This document shows, one piece after another, positions 17,587-27,199 of a stretch of DNA of 64,000 nucleotides (its first letter is position 1; each line of letters opens with the position of its first letter). The notes beneath the pieces were generated by a model. It did not search any database. It saw only the letters and a list, made by a program, of their open reading frames with translations, and had not been told where the DNA came from. This DNA comes from JANXUR01 sp038229415. GTDB lineage: Bacteria; Acidobacteriota; Terriglobia; Terriglobales; Acidobacteriaceae. The stretch is from contig JBBROM010000001.1 in the NCBI GenBank assembly GCA_038229415.1, positions 474,986 to 538,985 of the forward strand, written 5' to 3'. The translations under genes and the position numbers were made by a program.

Positions 17587-17718
17587 CACAGAGGCACTGA
17601 GGCACAGAGAGAAAAATTCCGAATGTGTTTTTGGATTGTCTAGATCGGATTGCACTTGGTTTCGTTTTTTCTTGCAAGTTGGCTCTTCTCTGTGCCTCAG
17701 TGCCTCTGTGTCAGATTT
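17579..17718. repeat. 32-bp perfect inverted repeat, 76-bp spacer
   Basis: Arms at 17579-17610 and 17687-17718, core ACACAGAGGCACTGAGGCAC. The left arm contains the udgB stop codon. A related element lies at 59745-59894. It would form a large hairpin in RNA and could act as a terminator or REP/MITE-like element. The rest of the 344-base gap between udgB and murB shows no gene. Confidence 0.9.
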
Positions 17719-17930
17719 GCTTTTCTCGGGAGCACCAGCAGATTTCCTCCGGCTAAGGTTCCGCAATGTACCGCCGATAGAGAAACCAGATGCTGGTACG
17801 GTCACCCCTAAAGCGCGGGGGCTGCCGGGGAAATTGCGAAATTGGAAGCGGGTGCGTTTCGCGACGCAGTGCCTGCTCACCGAGATCCAACGGCCGTGCC
17901 AGTATCCGAAATATTCCGCGACGAGCGTCG

Positions 17931-18998
17931 TCAAAATCCCAGCATCACCGGTTCTGGCTCAAGCTTTACCTGCCACTGCTCCTCCACTGCACTCTGAATC
18001 GCATCTTTAAGCGCAATAATTTCCGCCGCCGTTGCACCGCCGCGATTCACCAACGCCAGCGCATGCCGGCTGGAGATTCCAGCGCGACCTAACGTAAATC
18101 CCTTGTGGAAACCCGACCGTTCCACCAGCCACGCTGCCGGAATTTTATGCTGCTGCTGGCCTTGAGCATCAGCCGAAGGGTAAGCAGGCACTTCGAGTCC
18201 GCGTTCACGGGCCCGTTGCTGTATTGCAGTGTAAGCAGCCAAAGCCAGCACCGGATTCTTGAAGAACGATCCAGCGCTGCGGCAGTCGTCATCACCTTCC
18301 ACAATCAGCATGGCCTTGCTGTGGCGAATACTTCGAACTGCATCACGAACCTCCACAAGCGAAGGCTGGCCGGAGTGATTCGCAAAGTGCTGTTGCAGGT
18401 CGCGATACGCGATACGCGGAGCGCCGCCTTCGATGAGTGCGAAAGTGGTGCGCAGAATGATCCACCGACCACGCTCAGTCGTGTTGAAGCGGCTGCTGCG
18501 GTAGCCGAAGCCACAGTCGCTATTTGAAAAGGTGTGCACCGTACCAGACGCGATCTCAAGCGCTTCGACCTCGGCAATCGTCTGTGAGACTTCCTGCCCG
18601 TATGCCCCAACGTTCTGCACCGGCGTTCCACCCACACTTCCGGGGATGCCGCTGAGGCACTCAATACCCGCGCAATTACGTGCGACGGTGTATGCAACAA
18701 AGTCGTCCCAAGATTCACCGGAGGCGACCGAGAAGGCGCGGCTGCCAGTGCCCTCGACAATAGGTGCGTCGGTGATGCCGCGCAAGCTCACCCGTAGCAC
18801 CAAGCCAGTAACGCCAGCATCCGCCACTACGAGATTGCTGCCGCCCCCGAGAATAAATAGCGGCAGACCGTGCGACTGCGCGAAGGCCAGCGCCTCGCGG
18901 ATGTCGTCCACCGAAGCGGCTTCGCAGAAGAAGCGAGCCGGGCCACCGACTTGCAACGTCGTCATCGGCGCGAGAGGAATGTTTTCGAGAATCTGCAA
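17931..18998 (-). CDS. murB: UDP-N-acetylenolpyruvoylglucosamine reductase
   Basis: FAD-dependent peptidoglycan-precursor enzyme reducing UDP-GlcNAc-enolpyruvate to UDP-MurNAc with NADPH. 355 residues from TTG 18998, preceded by AAGGAG at short spacing; a GTG at 19043 is the alternative, and the longer open frame upstream overlaps prmA and is not needed. FAD motifs: 'TTLQVGGPARFF', 'LPLFILGGGSNLVV', 'CLSGIPGSVGGTPVQNVGAYGQ'. Catalytic 'YRSSRFN' and 'SAGSFFKNP' (Ser general acid) are present. The longer C-terminal domain indicates the E. coli-like type I enzyme. Divergent from prmA. Confidence 0.93.
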   Translation of the reverse strand: MQILENIPLAPMTTLQVGGPARFFCEAASVDDIREALAFAQSHGLPLFILGGGSNLVVADAGVTGLVLRVSLRGITDAPIVEGTGSRAFSVASGESWDDFVAYTVARNCAGIECLSGIPGSVGGTPVQNVGAYGQEVSQTIAEVEALEIASGTVHTFSNSDCGFGYRSSRFNTTERGRWIILRTTFALIEGGAPRIAYRDLQQHFANHSGQPSLVEVRDAVRSIRHSKAMLIVEGDDDCRSAGSFFKNPVLALAAYTAIQQRARERGLEVPAYPSADAQGQQQHKIPAAWLVERSGFHKGFTLGRAGISSRHALALVNRGGATAAEIIALKDAIQSAVEEQWQVKLEPEPVMLGF

Positions 18999-19054
18999 CC
19001 GACTCCTTAGCTTTCCTTGAGGGATAATCCCAACCCTATACACTAAATCTTCTG

Positions 19055-19966
19055 ATGAAAATGTGGCACGCCATTGACGTGGAAGTGGATCGCGAGGCCG
19101 AAGAACTGGCCTCGAACGAACTATGGACACTGGAGCCGACTGGCCTGCAAACTCTGCAGGAGACCTCTGAGACGCTGACGATGCGAGCATTTTATGCCGC
19201 GCCGGTGGACGCGACGGAGGTGATCGCACGGATCGAAGACGCACTAATGCGCGCGGAAATGCCTGCTGTCTTGTTGCGGCGCGTCACCTGGAGCACGGTC
19301 GAAGATCAGGACTGGCTCGCCGAATGGAAGAAGACTTGGGAAGCGATGCCGGTCGGCGAGCGTTTTATGATCGTCCCTTCGTGGAAGATGGCGACGGCTG
19401 ACCCCGGTGACCGGTTGGTAATTCAGATTGATCCGGGCATGGCTTTTGGCACCGGGACGCACGAGACCACACGCGGAGTCCTACAGATGCTGGAGCGGTA
19501 CTGGCCTCCGTCGAACGGGTCGGTGAGCTTGCTGGACGTGGGTACGGGCACAGGAATTCTGAGTCTGGGCGCAGCATTGCTGGCCACTGCACAAAACGCC
19601 GGAGTGCTTCCACCTGACGCAAAGCTGGTAGCCTGCGACATTGACCCCGAAGCGGTAGGGGTCGCGCGCGAAAACGCTGAGATCAACCGGCTGCAGCATG
19701 AGATCGAGTTCCACGTAGGCAGCGCCAGTGATTTTGCGGGGCAGCAGTTCGATCTGGTGCTGGCAAATCTTACGGCCGATGTGATCGAGCTCATAGCCAC
19801 CGATCTCGCTGCGGTAGTTCGCCCAGGTGGAAGATTGATCGCCTCCGGCATCCTGCATGACCAGTTGGACGGCGTGTTGGCGATATTGACGCCTCTACAA
19901 CTGAGCGAAGTAGATCGTCTGGCCGACGGCGAGTGGGTTACAGTAGTGTTAACGCGCAATTTGTGA
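19055..19966 (+). CDS. prmA: Ribosomal protein L11 methyltransferase
   Basis: SAM-dependent methyltransferase modifying ribosomal protein L11; 303 residues, typical length. N-terminal L11-binding domain ('MKMWHAIDVEVDREAEELASNEL'), linker with 'WLAEWKKTWEAMPVGERFMIVPSW', 'DPGMAFGTGTHETTR', then SAM motif I 'LLDVGTGTGILSLGAALLA', acidic 'ACDIDPEAV', and motif 'LVLANLTADVI'. The bacilliredoxin-like gene follows 44 bases downstream on the same strand. Confidence 0.95.
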   Translation: MKMWHAIDVEVDREAEELASNELWTLEPTGLQTLQETSETLTMRAFYAAPVDATEVIARIEDALMRAEMPAVLLRRVTWSTVEDQDWLAEWKKTWEAMPVGERFMIVPSWKMATADPGDRLVIQIDPGMAFGTGTHETTRGVLQMLERYWPPSNGSVSLLDVGTGTGILSLGAALLATAQNAGVLPPDAKLVACDIDPEAVGVARENAEINRLQHEIEFHVGSASDFAGQQFDLVLANLTADVIELIATDLAAVVRPGGRLIASGILHDQLDGVLAILTPLQLSEVDRLADGEWVTVVLTRNL

Positions 19967-20010
19967 ATCGTTCTTGAGGTTCTTAGCCTCAAACTATATG
20001 GAGGTGTGAA

Positions 20011-20436
20011 TTGTTTCCTGACCTGATGGTGTTACCGATGCGGGAAGAGCTGACGCGGCTGGGCATTGCCGAAGCACGTTCGGCGGAAGAAGTGGATCGC
20101 GCTCTAGCGCAGTCTGGCACAACGATGGTGGTGGTGAACTCGGTGTGCGGATGCGCGGCGGGCAAGATGCGTCCCGCGGTGCGCATGGCCTTGGCCAACG
20201 CGACCAAGCCGGAGCACATGGTGACGGTGTTTGCCGGGCAGGATCGCGATGCGACCGAGCGGGCCCGCCAGCACTTTGGCGAAATTCCACCGTCGTCGCC
20301 TTCGATTGCAATTATGCGCGACGGCAAAGTGACGTACTTTATGCCGCGCTACATGATCGAGAGCCGCAACGCCGAAGCGATTGCCACCGACCTGGTGGCG
20401 GCGTTCAATGAGCATTGTGCGGTGGTCGTGCAGTAG
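20011..20436 (+). CDS. BrxA/BrxB-family bacilliredoxin-like protein (CGC motif)
   Basis: 141 residues of the YphP/YqiW (DUF1094) family, thioredoxin-fold proteins that in Bacillus remove bacillithiol from proteins. The active-site motif here is 'NSVCGCAAGKMRPAV' (CxC). Other family features are 'FPDLMVLPMREELTRLG' at the N-terminus, 'TVFAGQDRDATERAR' and 'PPSSPSIAIMRDG'. The start is TTG 20011 with GGAGGT five bases before it. Acidobacteria commonly carry this family, but the thiol cofactor partner cannot be told from here. A terminator follows at 20461. Confidence 0.88.
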   Translation: MFPDLMVLPMREELTRLGIAEARSAEEVDRALAQSGTTMVVVNSVCGCAAGKMRPAVRMALANATKPEHMVTVFAGQDRDATERARQHFGEIPPSSPSIAIMRDGKVTYFMPRYMIESRNAEAIATDLVAAFNEHCAVVVQ

Positions 20437-20460
20437 CCTTTAGATCGAGCTATCCTCGAA

Positions 20461-20493
20461 CGCCCGTGCCCCAAAGCGCGGGCGTTTTCTTTT
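20461..20493 (+). terminator. Intrinsic terminator after bacilliredoxin gene
   Basis: CGCCCGTG, 8-base loop, CGCGGGCG (one G-T pair), then TTTTCTTTT. It lies between the stop at 20436 and the convergent DUF5916 gene. Confidence 0.8.
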
Positions 20494-20507
20494 GCCCGGA
20501 AAATTCA

Positions 20508-22820
20508 CTAAAAGCGATACAGATAACTTACTTTCACAAAAAAGTGGCGACCATCATTGATCAGCTTATTGTTGTGCAGTGGATTCAGGTCTGCGTCCGA
20601 ACCGAGCGGTAGGGTAAGGTCTTGTAGATTGGTGTTATATCCCGCATAAACTGCTGTCCCCGGGTGCAATAAATAAGACACTAAAAAATCAAAATTCAGA
20701 TTCTTCTGCGGCTTAAGCGAAGTGAACTGAGGATTGGAAAGAATCGTGTCGTACTGAGCAATGAATCGTGCCGAAAGTTCCTTGGTAATCTGATAGTTCC
20801 ACTTAGACCGGATAATGTGGTTGTTCATGATCCCAGCATTGGAAAAGCGATTGGTGAGCCGGAACTGCAGATAACTATTGTCAATACGTAGTTGGTTGGT
20901 CGGGCGTACTGAGGCAAACAATTCCGCCGAGGTGCGATGCGCTAAAAATGGCGCCTCGCCCACTGGCGCAGCGTAGTTGATCCGCGTGCCCCACTGCACG
21001 TGCGCCTCGAGCGACAACACCTTGAAGTAGTTACTACGCAGGTTTAACCCTGTGGTGTGGCGGCGGTAGTTGCGGTTTGCGATTAGCGCAGAATAGTCTT
21101 GCGGCCGAAGCAGTTCTTCTTCTGGTGAATAAAAAATATTAACAAACGTCTGCCCCTTGAGCTCCGCGTTGAACTCTGGCACCCATCCTTGATTCAAGTG
21201 GTTGCCGCGGTAGTCGAAAGTCTCGAATTGCTCGAACTGTGGTCCCCACGAAATAAGCGCTTTACCTTCAGGACGAAAGCTGTAGTTGATGTTTTGATAC
21301 AGGTTGCGGATGTCGGAACGTTCGTTAAAGCCAGTCGCCGTATAGTACCCGGGGGCACGGTCGCTATAATTAGCGAAGTAATTGAGCTGCCGGCCTTGCC
21401 GCGCTACGGTTGCTTCATACGCAGGGCCATAACTATAGCTTCCATCGCTGTAACGGGTCGAGGTGACGACGCCCTGTAAGTCGGCGGTCCAGTGGTCATC
21501 AATGCGCAGGTGCGAGTCAAGACCGCCGCTGCGGCTGAACTGGCCATCGAATTCGCGGTCGGCATAGATCGCGCCAATGCTGGATTGCTTGCCGACCTCG
21601 CGACTTACCCGCCCTACCGCAAAGTAAGCACGCTTGCCAAATTCCGGATCAGTACGCGGCACCGATTGGCCCGGCGAGCGGTCGTCTGCTGCAAACAGTC
21701 CGACGGCCCACGGACCATCCTTGCCAGTGAAGCGGAGTCCGGCGGTAGGCGAGACGATGTTGCGAGTGAATACCAGATTGATGGGCGTCTGAAAGAAGGC
21801 CGCGTTTTCAAGAAAGAATGGGCGCCGTTCCGGGAAGAACACCGGAAATCTCTGATTCACTGTTACCTGAGGCTGGTCGCTCTCGACCTGACTGAAGTCC
21901 GGATTGATCGTCGCATCGAGGACAAACTTGTCCTTGATAATGAGCTTGGCATCGCCTCCGGCACGGCCGTAAAGATTTCGCCGAGAGAAGAACGGATTCG
22001 CCGGGTCAATAAAATTCGGCTCCTTCAGCGCACCCAAAAATCCGTAAGGATTGATCTGGAAGTTCCGGCCCGGCGATATCTTTTCCATCCCGGTTACTTC
22101 GCCTTCCTGGTTCAATCGGCCCGAAATACGGCTGGAAAAGTGTGGCCAGTACGTTTTTTCGCTGAGACGGGTAATGCCACGGTGCAGAATCACCCCCCAG
22201 GTTTGCGGGTCGGCGTTGGCAAAGCGCAGGCTGCGAAAGGGAATCGCCATCCATACTACGTAGCCTTGCGAGGTCAGCTGGCCGCGTGAACCCCAGATGG
22301 TGTCAAAGGAGAAATCAAACGGATCGCCGCCGCCGTTGTTGTTGGCCTCAGTGTAGATCGCGTCATCCTGTACCCCCAGCGGATTGGCGATAAACGCATA
22401 GGCGCGACGGTGGTCGTTGAAGGTGTCGAGCATGATCTCTACGATGTCGTCGTCGTTCAGATCGTCGCGATGACTCAGGGGTGCGCGAATTGCCTTGGGA
22501 TGGTCATCGAAACACACGAAGATCGCGTATAGGTTCTTGCTGTCATAACCGAGGTAGGCCTCTGTCTTCTCGGAGGCGGGTGCGCCGTCGGTTGGAATGC
22601 GCTGGGTGAATTGATCCACCTTGGTGAGTTTGCCAGCCCACGCGGCGTTGGGCTGCATGTCCAAAAAGTCTTCCAGCGTGGGAGCTTTTTCAAGTCTGGG
22701 TAGGTTGAGTCGCTGAGCGATTGCTGGATTGGGCAGGATGTCAGCAGATTTTGCCAACACCAGAGCGGCGGGCAACGCTAGCCACAGCAACAAGATTTTA
22801 GTCGCAACTCGCCTGTTCAC
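20508..22820 (-). CDS. Exported DUF5916 / CBM9-like domain protein
   Basis: 770 residues with a signal peptide (ATKILLLWLALPAALVLAKS). Residues ~40-230 resemble the carbohydrate-binding family-9-like domain ('DQFTQRIPTDGAPASEKTEAYLGYDSKNLYAIFVCFDD' then 'DIVEIMLDTFNDHRRAYAF'). The rest is DUF5916-like: 'NPDFSQVESDQPQVTVNQRFPVFFPERRPFFLE' and a C-terminal half of alternating beta-strands ending in an aromatic residue (SYLYRF), as in outer-membrane barrels. It probably sits in the outer membrane. Substrate is unknown. Monocistronic by position. Confidence 0.82.
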   Translation of the reverse strand: MNRRVATKILLLWLALPAALVLAKSADILPNPAIAQRLNLPRLEKAPTLEDFLDMQPNAAWAGKLTKVDQFTQRIPTDGAPASEKTEAYLGYDSKNLYAIFVCFDDHPKAIRAPLSHRDDLNDDDIVEIMLDTFNDHRRAYAFIANPLGVQDDAIYTEANNNGGGDPFDFSFDTIWGSRGQLTSQGYVVWMAIPFRSLRFANADPQTWGVILHRGITRLSEKTYWPHFSSRISGRLNQEGEVTGMEKISPGRNFQINPYGFLGALKEPNFIDPANPFFSRRNLYGRAGGDAKLIIKDKFVLDATINPDFSQVESDQPQVTVNQRFPVFFPERRPFFLENAAFFQTPINLVFTRNIVSPTAGLRFTGKDGPWAVGLFAADDRSPGQSVPRTDPEFGKRAYFAVGRVSREVGKQSSIGAIYADREFDGQFSRSGGLDSHLRIDDHWTADLQGVVTSTRYSDGSYSYGPAYEATVARQGRQLNYFANYSDRAPGYYTATGFNERSDIRNLYQNINYSFRPEGKALISWGPQFEQFETFDYRGNHLNQGWVPEFNAELKGQTFVNIFYSPEEELLRPQDYSALIANRNYRRHTTGLNLRSNYFKVLSLEAHVQWGTRINYAAPVGEAPFLAHRTSAELFASVRPTNQLRIDNSYLQFRLTNRFSNAGIMNNHIIRSKWNYQITKELSARFIAQYDTILSNPQFTSLKPQKNLNFDFLVSYLLHPGTAVYAGYNTNLQDLTLPLGSDADLNPLHNNKLINDGRHFFVKVSYLYRF

Positions 22821-22928
22821 CCGGCCCCCATCAGTGATTTTGACGGTTCAGCGTTGCGCTCGTGAGCACAGTCTAGAGAACTTTCCAAGCGGAGCAACCC
22901 GCTTACCAGCACAGGTTTCAGCATGCGC

Positions 22929-24116
22929 TTAGGGCTCTCGTGGCAGCAGGTTGAATGCCTTCACGGCGATTTGGCGGGGATCAATGCCCGCCGGAATCAT
23001 AGTGAGCAGCGGGTATTGATGGGTCGGGACGAGCGTCACTTGCAGCTTGCCCAGCACCGCTACATCGCCGCTGGTGGAGTCCAGCGTCAGGATGTGGTAT
23101 TGGTCGCCAGTGAGAGTCACGGCAATGGGGCCGTCTCCAGTCGGCATGGTAGCCAGCAGGCGGCCATTATCCAAGTCATATACGGCCACCGTGTTGCTGC
23201 CATAGTTCGCAACGTACATTCGTAGATTGTCGGCTGTGATGACGGCGTCGGCGGGCTTGGCGCCAATCAGAAAAGTGCCACCAACCTCGTTGGTGCCGAC
23301 TTCGATACGCGAAATTGAGTCTGAATCCTGATTGCACACAAACAGTTCGCCACCATCCGGCTTAAGCACCAGCCGCACGGGATGCTGACCAACATCAAGC
23401 AGCGCCAGCAAGCGGCCAGCTTTCAAGTCCACCGCCGCGACCTGCGCCGATCCGGTGCAGGCGACGAAGGCCTTCGCCGAGTCTATGCTGATGGCAATGT
23501 CGCCCGGCTGCTGGCAAGTAGGGATGGTGGCGCGAACCTTGAGGGATTGGGTGTCGAGCAGGGAAACGCTATTGCCGCCACGATTGCCAATCACCGCGAC
23601 GTCTCCGTCGGGCGAAATGCGCACCGAGCCGGGGTTGCCTCCGACACCGATGCTCGCTAACACCTTGCGCTGATCGAGATCAATCACCGAAACATTGGCC
23701 GAAGCGGAATTTGTGACGTAGGCCCGTTTGCCATCGGCGGAAACGGCAATAGCGCTCGGAAGGCCGTGGACACCGAGTGTTGCGACGACTTGATTTAGCT
23801 CAGCATCAATCACACTGACGTTGTGCGAACCCGAGTTGACGACATAGATCTCATTCTTGCGCGGGTTCACGGCAATGGCAGATGGGCCTTGGCCGGTCAC
23901 CAGAGTGCGGATGGCGCGGAAGCCCTGACTGGGCTCAGGGCCAAAGCGGTACACCAAGTCCATCACAGTGACAGTGTTGCTGCCGAAGTTCGTAACGTAG
24001 GCGTACTCGTGATATGCCGCGCCGTGCAAGGGGAAGGGCTGCGGGCGCAGATACCACCACACCGCCGCACCGACTGCCGCGATGACAAGGAACAGCACTG
24101 CCAGCAGTCGCTTCAA
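22929..24116 (-). CDS. YVTN-family beta-propeller protein
   Basis: 395 residues with an N-terminal anchor (LLAVLFLVIAAVGAAVWWYL). The body is repeats of the YVTN type: 'YVTNFGSNTVTVMDL', 'YVVNSGSHNVSVIDAELNQVVATLGV', 'YVTNSASANVSVIDLDQRKVLASIGVG', 'YVANYGSNTVAVYDLDNGRLLATMPTG'. Seven or so blades give a propeller facing the periplasm. Roles vary; scaffold or binding is inferred. The TTG start at 24116 is one base after the aroF stop, so it is likely translated from the aroF mRNA. Confidence 0.85.
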   Translation of the reverse strand: MKRLLAVLFLVIAAVGAAVWWYLRPQPFPLHGAAYHEYAYVTNFGSNTVTVMDLVYRFGPEPSQGFRAIRTLVTGQGPSAIAVNPRKNEIYVVNSGSHNVSVIDAELNQVVATLGVHGLPSAIAVSADGKRAYVTNSASANVSVIDLDQRKVLASIGVGGNPGSVRISPDGDVAVIGNRGGNSVSLLDTQSLKVRATIPTCQQPGDIAISIDSAKAFVACTGSAQVAAVDLKAGRLLALLDVGQHPVRLVLKPDGGELFVCNQDSDSISRIEVGTNEVGGTFLIGAKPADAVITADNLRMYVANYGSNTVAVYDLDNGRLLATMPTGDGPIAVTLTGDQYHILTLDSTSGDVAVLGKLQVTLVPTHQYPLLTMIPAGIDPRQIAVKAFNLLPREP

Positions 24117-24117
24117 G

Positions 24118-25182
24118 TTATCGCGTCACCACGGCTTCAGGAAGCACCACAGTCTGCTGGCCCATGGCGGTGCGGCCGACGATCGGTGCGATCTGCCGGA
24201 CTTGATCCATCAATTCGTCGAACTGGTCGGGATAAAGCGACTGCATACCGTCGGAAAGCGCTTTTTCAGGATTGCAATGCACTTCCACAATCAGTCCATC
24301 GCAGCCGACGGCAACTGCGGCTCGCGACAAGGGCGTGACTTTATTGCGCTTGCCGGTTCCGTGGCTGGGGTCTACCAGAATGGGCAGGTGGCTGAGCCGC
24401 TGCACGGCGGGCACGATGCTCAGATCGAGTGTATTGCGAGTGTGGTCGGCAAAAGTGCGAACGCCGCGCTCGCACAGCACCACATTGTAGTTTCCCTCGG
24501 ACATCACATATTCCGCTGCCATCAGGAATTCATCCAGGGTGGCGGACATGCCGCGCTTCAGCAGCACCGGCTTGGGTTGGCGTCCGGCCTGCTTCAGCAG
24601 CGAAAAATTCTGCATATTGCGGGCGCCAATCTGCACCACGTCCGCATACTCGGAGACCTTCTCCAGCGATTCGTTGTCCACCGCTTCCGTGACGATGAGC
24701 AGCCCGAACGCATCGCGCACCTCGGCCATGATCTTCAGTCCCTCTTCGCCGAGTCCCTGAAATGAATAGGGCGAAGTGCGTGGCTTGTAGGCTCCGCCGC
24801 GAAAGAACCTAGCCCCGGCCTTAAAAACTCGTTCTGCGGTGGTAAAGACCTGCTCGTGCTTTTCCACGCCGCAAGGGCCAGCAATAATCGCCAGTTCGCT
24901 GCCACCGATGGTCGCTCCACTATTCGGGAAGCGGATGACAGTGCGCTCTTCTTTGACCTCGCGGCTCACTAGTTTGTAAGGCTTGCTGACGGCGATGACG
25001 TCGCCAACGCCCGGCATCTCAAATATGGCAGCCTGTTCGATCTCACCACGGTTTCCCGTAATGCCAATAGCAGTACGTTGCGCGCCGGGCATGGGATGGG
25101 CGCGGTAGCCCAGACCTTCAATCTTTTGGCATACGGCGTGAACCTGCTCTTCGGTGGCGTGCGCCTGCATTACGACAAGCAT
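24118..25182 (-). CDS. aroF: 3-deoxy-7-phosphoheptulonate synthase (type I-beta DAHP synthase)
   Basis: First enzyme of the shikimate pathway, condensing PEP and erythrose-4-phosphate. 354 residues: N-terminal ferredoxin-like/ACT-type regulatory domain (~1-70, 'MLVVMQAHATEEQVHAVCQK'), then the TIM barrel with 'IIAGPCGVEKHEQ', 'FRGGAYKPRTSPYSFQG', 'LIVTEAVD', 'VVQIGARNMQNFSLL', 'VLLKRGM', 'VDPSHGTGKRNKV' and 'GLIVEVHCNPEKALSDG'. The Cys of 'AGPCG' and the His/Glu/Asp metal ligands are present. The regulatory domain suggests feedback control by tyrosine or another aromatic product, as in the Thermotoga enzyme. The YVTN gene follows one base after the stop. Confidence 0.95.
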   Translation of the reverse strand: MLVVMQAHATEEQVHAVCQKIEGLGYRAHPMPGAQRTAIGITGNRGEIEQAAIFEMPGVGDVIAVSKPYKLVSREVKEERTVIRFPNSGATIGGSELAIIAGPCGVEKHEQVFTTAERVFKAGARFFRGGAYKPRTSPYSFQGLGEEGLKIMAEVRDAFGLLIVTEAVDNESLEKVSEYADVVQIGARNMQNFSLLKQAGRQPKPVLLKRGMSATLDEFLMAAEYVMSEGNYNVVLCERGVRTFADHTRNTLDLSIVPAVQRLSHLPILVDPSHGTGKRNKVTPLSRAAVAVGCDGLIVEVHCNPEKALSDGMQSLYPDQFDELMDQVRQIAPIVGRTAMGQQTVVLPEAVVTR

Positions 25183-25275
25183 GAGATTTCTCCGGAAACA
25201 TATAGTTTAGCGGGGCACGCGGGCTTACGGCAAACTTCGCGTGGGGGAATGCGGTTTGGAGGGGTAGCAAAGAAG

Positions 25276-25313
25276 AACGGGCTGGAGTTCCGACTTCGGA
25301 ACTCCAGCCCGTT
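25276..25313 (-). terminator. 18-bp perfect hairpin, terminator of the 25346-26941 gene
   Basis: AACGGGCTGGAGTTCCGA, centre CT, and its exact complement. On the minus strand it is followed by CTTCTTTGC. It also lies upstream of aroF (start 25182), insulating the two. Confidence 0.7.
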
Positions 25314-25345
25314 CAATCAAATCAAGTTGTACTGCACCGCAACGT

Positions 25346-26941
25346 TTAGCGGCAGGTGGTGAACTTGAAAGAGTTAATACGGGTGGCCCAGTTAAAGCTG
25401 CCCGTGGTTTTGATGTACTCCTGGGTGTACCAGAAGGTGCAATCGTCGGTCGGGTCAATCTGCATGGTGCTGTAATCACCAAACCGGTTCGAGGTGTTCT
25501 TCTGAGTGCCCGTGCCGGTCACGACGATGTTCGCAGCCTGCATGGTTCCCTTAGGATCGTTGAACTTGCGGCCGGTGTACCAGACGCTCGGATCCGTGGA
25601 AGCATCAGACACAGCGAAGCCCAGGGCTGCATTACCTTGCTTGTCAGACGCGATGCTCGACATCCAGTAGTTCTTGGTGCCGGGATCTTGGAACGTGCCC
25701 GACTGGAAGAGCACGAAATTGCCCAACGGAGACAGGCGGAATTCGTACCAGCGAACGGCTGAAGTTGCCGTGGCGTTGTTGACCGGGCCCACCGTGTGCG
25801 AGGCCAGCCACTGCTCGTGCGTGCCCTGAGCATTGGTGATCTTGCGATACGAGAACCGGTACATCATACGATCGCCGAGAGAATCAAGCTTCTCGCCGCC
25901 AGTCGGCTGCGGGATGCAGGAGCGTGTGTCGCTGCCAACGGCGCCGCATATCTTGGTGAAGCCGGGAACCGTCAGAGCCGTGGGGCCAGTAAAGGTGGAA
26001 TTGGTCGGAGTGACAAAATCAACGTGGAAAAGCCAGGTGTTGACGTGACCAGTATCGCTGAAGTCAATAAACCGTTCGTCTTCGCCAGCAGGTGGAGAGG
26101 TGAGGCCGTCAATATCGCCCGGAAGCAGACCGTAGTGGCCGCTGTCAGCGGTATTGAAGCACTGGAAGGTGGCGGTGTTGCCCGCCAGAATCGCAGTGCG
26201 GTCAGCCGCGCAGACTTCCGCATTGGTCAGACTTTGGCCGTTCGCGAAGTTGTTGAACGACTCATAGTACGCATTCGACCAAACGCCCCACTTCGGGTAG
26301 TCGGGGAATGCATTGCTCGGACTCACGGTGAAGGCGTAGCGGTTGTAGGTGCCGGTCGCATCGTTGCCGGTGGAAACCGCGATGCAAGTCGTGTACGGAG
26401 TCACGAAGGTGTTCTGTGCGAAGAACCAGCGGCCCGCGATCTTGTCATACAGCACGATCGGGTCACCATCGTTGTTGGCGGAGCACTTGGTGTTGGAGAA
26501 GCCGGACCAGATGGCGTTGCCCTGAATCGGACCCAAGGTCTTGGCACCGGTCGTCTTGTCGTACACGTTGTATTCCAGGTTTACCCACTGCACGTACTGG
26601 GTGGCGCCTACCGCGCCCGTGGTATCCGGAGGAGCAACGCCATCGGCAGCCTGACCGTCAAAGTTCAAGCCAGGCGTGGTGGCCACTGTCGGGCTATCGC
26701 CATTAATGCTGGGACGAATCGCTCTGTCTGCAGCCGTCAAAGGCAGCTGCTTGATGGGAATGACGCGGCGAACATCGGCTTCGTGCGGAGCAACCTTCTG
26801 CACCGAAACCTGCTTCACCATGTCACGTAGCGGCTGCGAAACGTCGTGTCCGCTTTCGTTGTAAACGTGAACCGGGTTTGCCGCCAACGCGACCGAACTC
26901 AGTGCACAAAGGGCTACTGCAACCATCGTAAATTTCTTCAA
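25346..26941 (-). CDS. Exported protein of unknown function, paralogue A
   Basis: 531 residues from TTG 26941 (GGAGG five bases upstream); the longer frame to 26983 adds non-signal sequence. The signal peptide is 'KFTMVAVALCALSSVALAA'. The mature protein shares long blocks with the gene at 29054-30610: 'HDVSQPLRDM', 'ADGVAPPDTTGAVGATQYVQWVN', 'YNVYDKTTGAKTLGPI', 'GRWFFAQNTF', 'PYTTCIAVST', 'FPDYPKWGVWS', and C-terminal 'DDCTFWYTQEYIKTTGSFNWATRI'. Several cysteines may form disulfides. No catalytic motif was recognised; the layout suggests a beta-rich surface or secreted protein. Ends at a strong hairpin. Confidence 0.75.
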   Translation of the reverse strand: MKKFTMVAVALCALSSVALAANPVHVYNESGHDVSQPLRDMVKQVSVQKVAPHEADVRRVIPIKQLPLTAADRAIRPSINGDSPTVATTPGLNFDGQAADGVAPPDTTGAVGATQYVQWVNLEYNVYDKTTGAKTLGPIQGNAIWSGFSNTKCSANNDGDPIVLYDKIAGRWFFAQNTFVTPYTTCIAVSTGNDATGTYNRYAFTVSPSNAFPDYPKWGVWSNAYYESFNNFANGQSLTNAEVCAADRTAILAGNTATFQCFNTADSGHYGLLPGDIDGLTSPPAGEDERFIDFSDTGHVNTWLFHVDFVTPTNSTFTGPTALTVPGFTKICGAVGSDTRSCIPQPTGGEKLDSLGDRMMYRFSYRKITNAQGTHEQWLASHTVGPVNNATATSAVRWYEFRLSPLGNFVLFQSGTFQDPGTKNYWMSSIASDKQGNAALGFAVSDASTDPSVWYTGRKFNDPKGTMQAANIVVTGTGTQKNTSNRFGDYSTMQIDPTDDCTFWYTQEYIKTTGSFNWATRINSFKFTTCR

Positions 26942-27199
26942 GCTAGCCTCCACAGGGGTCATTGAGAATTGGGAACCGATCACGCGACGCGGGGGAGAGC
27001 GCTACGCGCAATGAAGCAGAATGCGTACTACGTTGCTAGTACTGATGTACGCCATAGTGCTCTTTCGCGGGGTGTGCCGTCAAGGAGATTTCGAGAAAAA
27101 ATTAGAAATCGGGAAATCGGCAGGACGGATTGGACACAAAACAAGGCACTGGTACTTGCGGGCAATCCGGCTATGCACTGTGCTGCGAAGGCAAAACCC

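Noticed and set aside
19044..19244. Longer murB start at 19244
   Set aside because: The extra sequence would overlap the prmA coding region on the opposite strand and carries no MurB homology; FAD-domain motifs begin near 18998.
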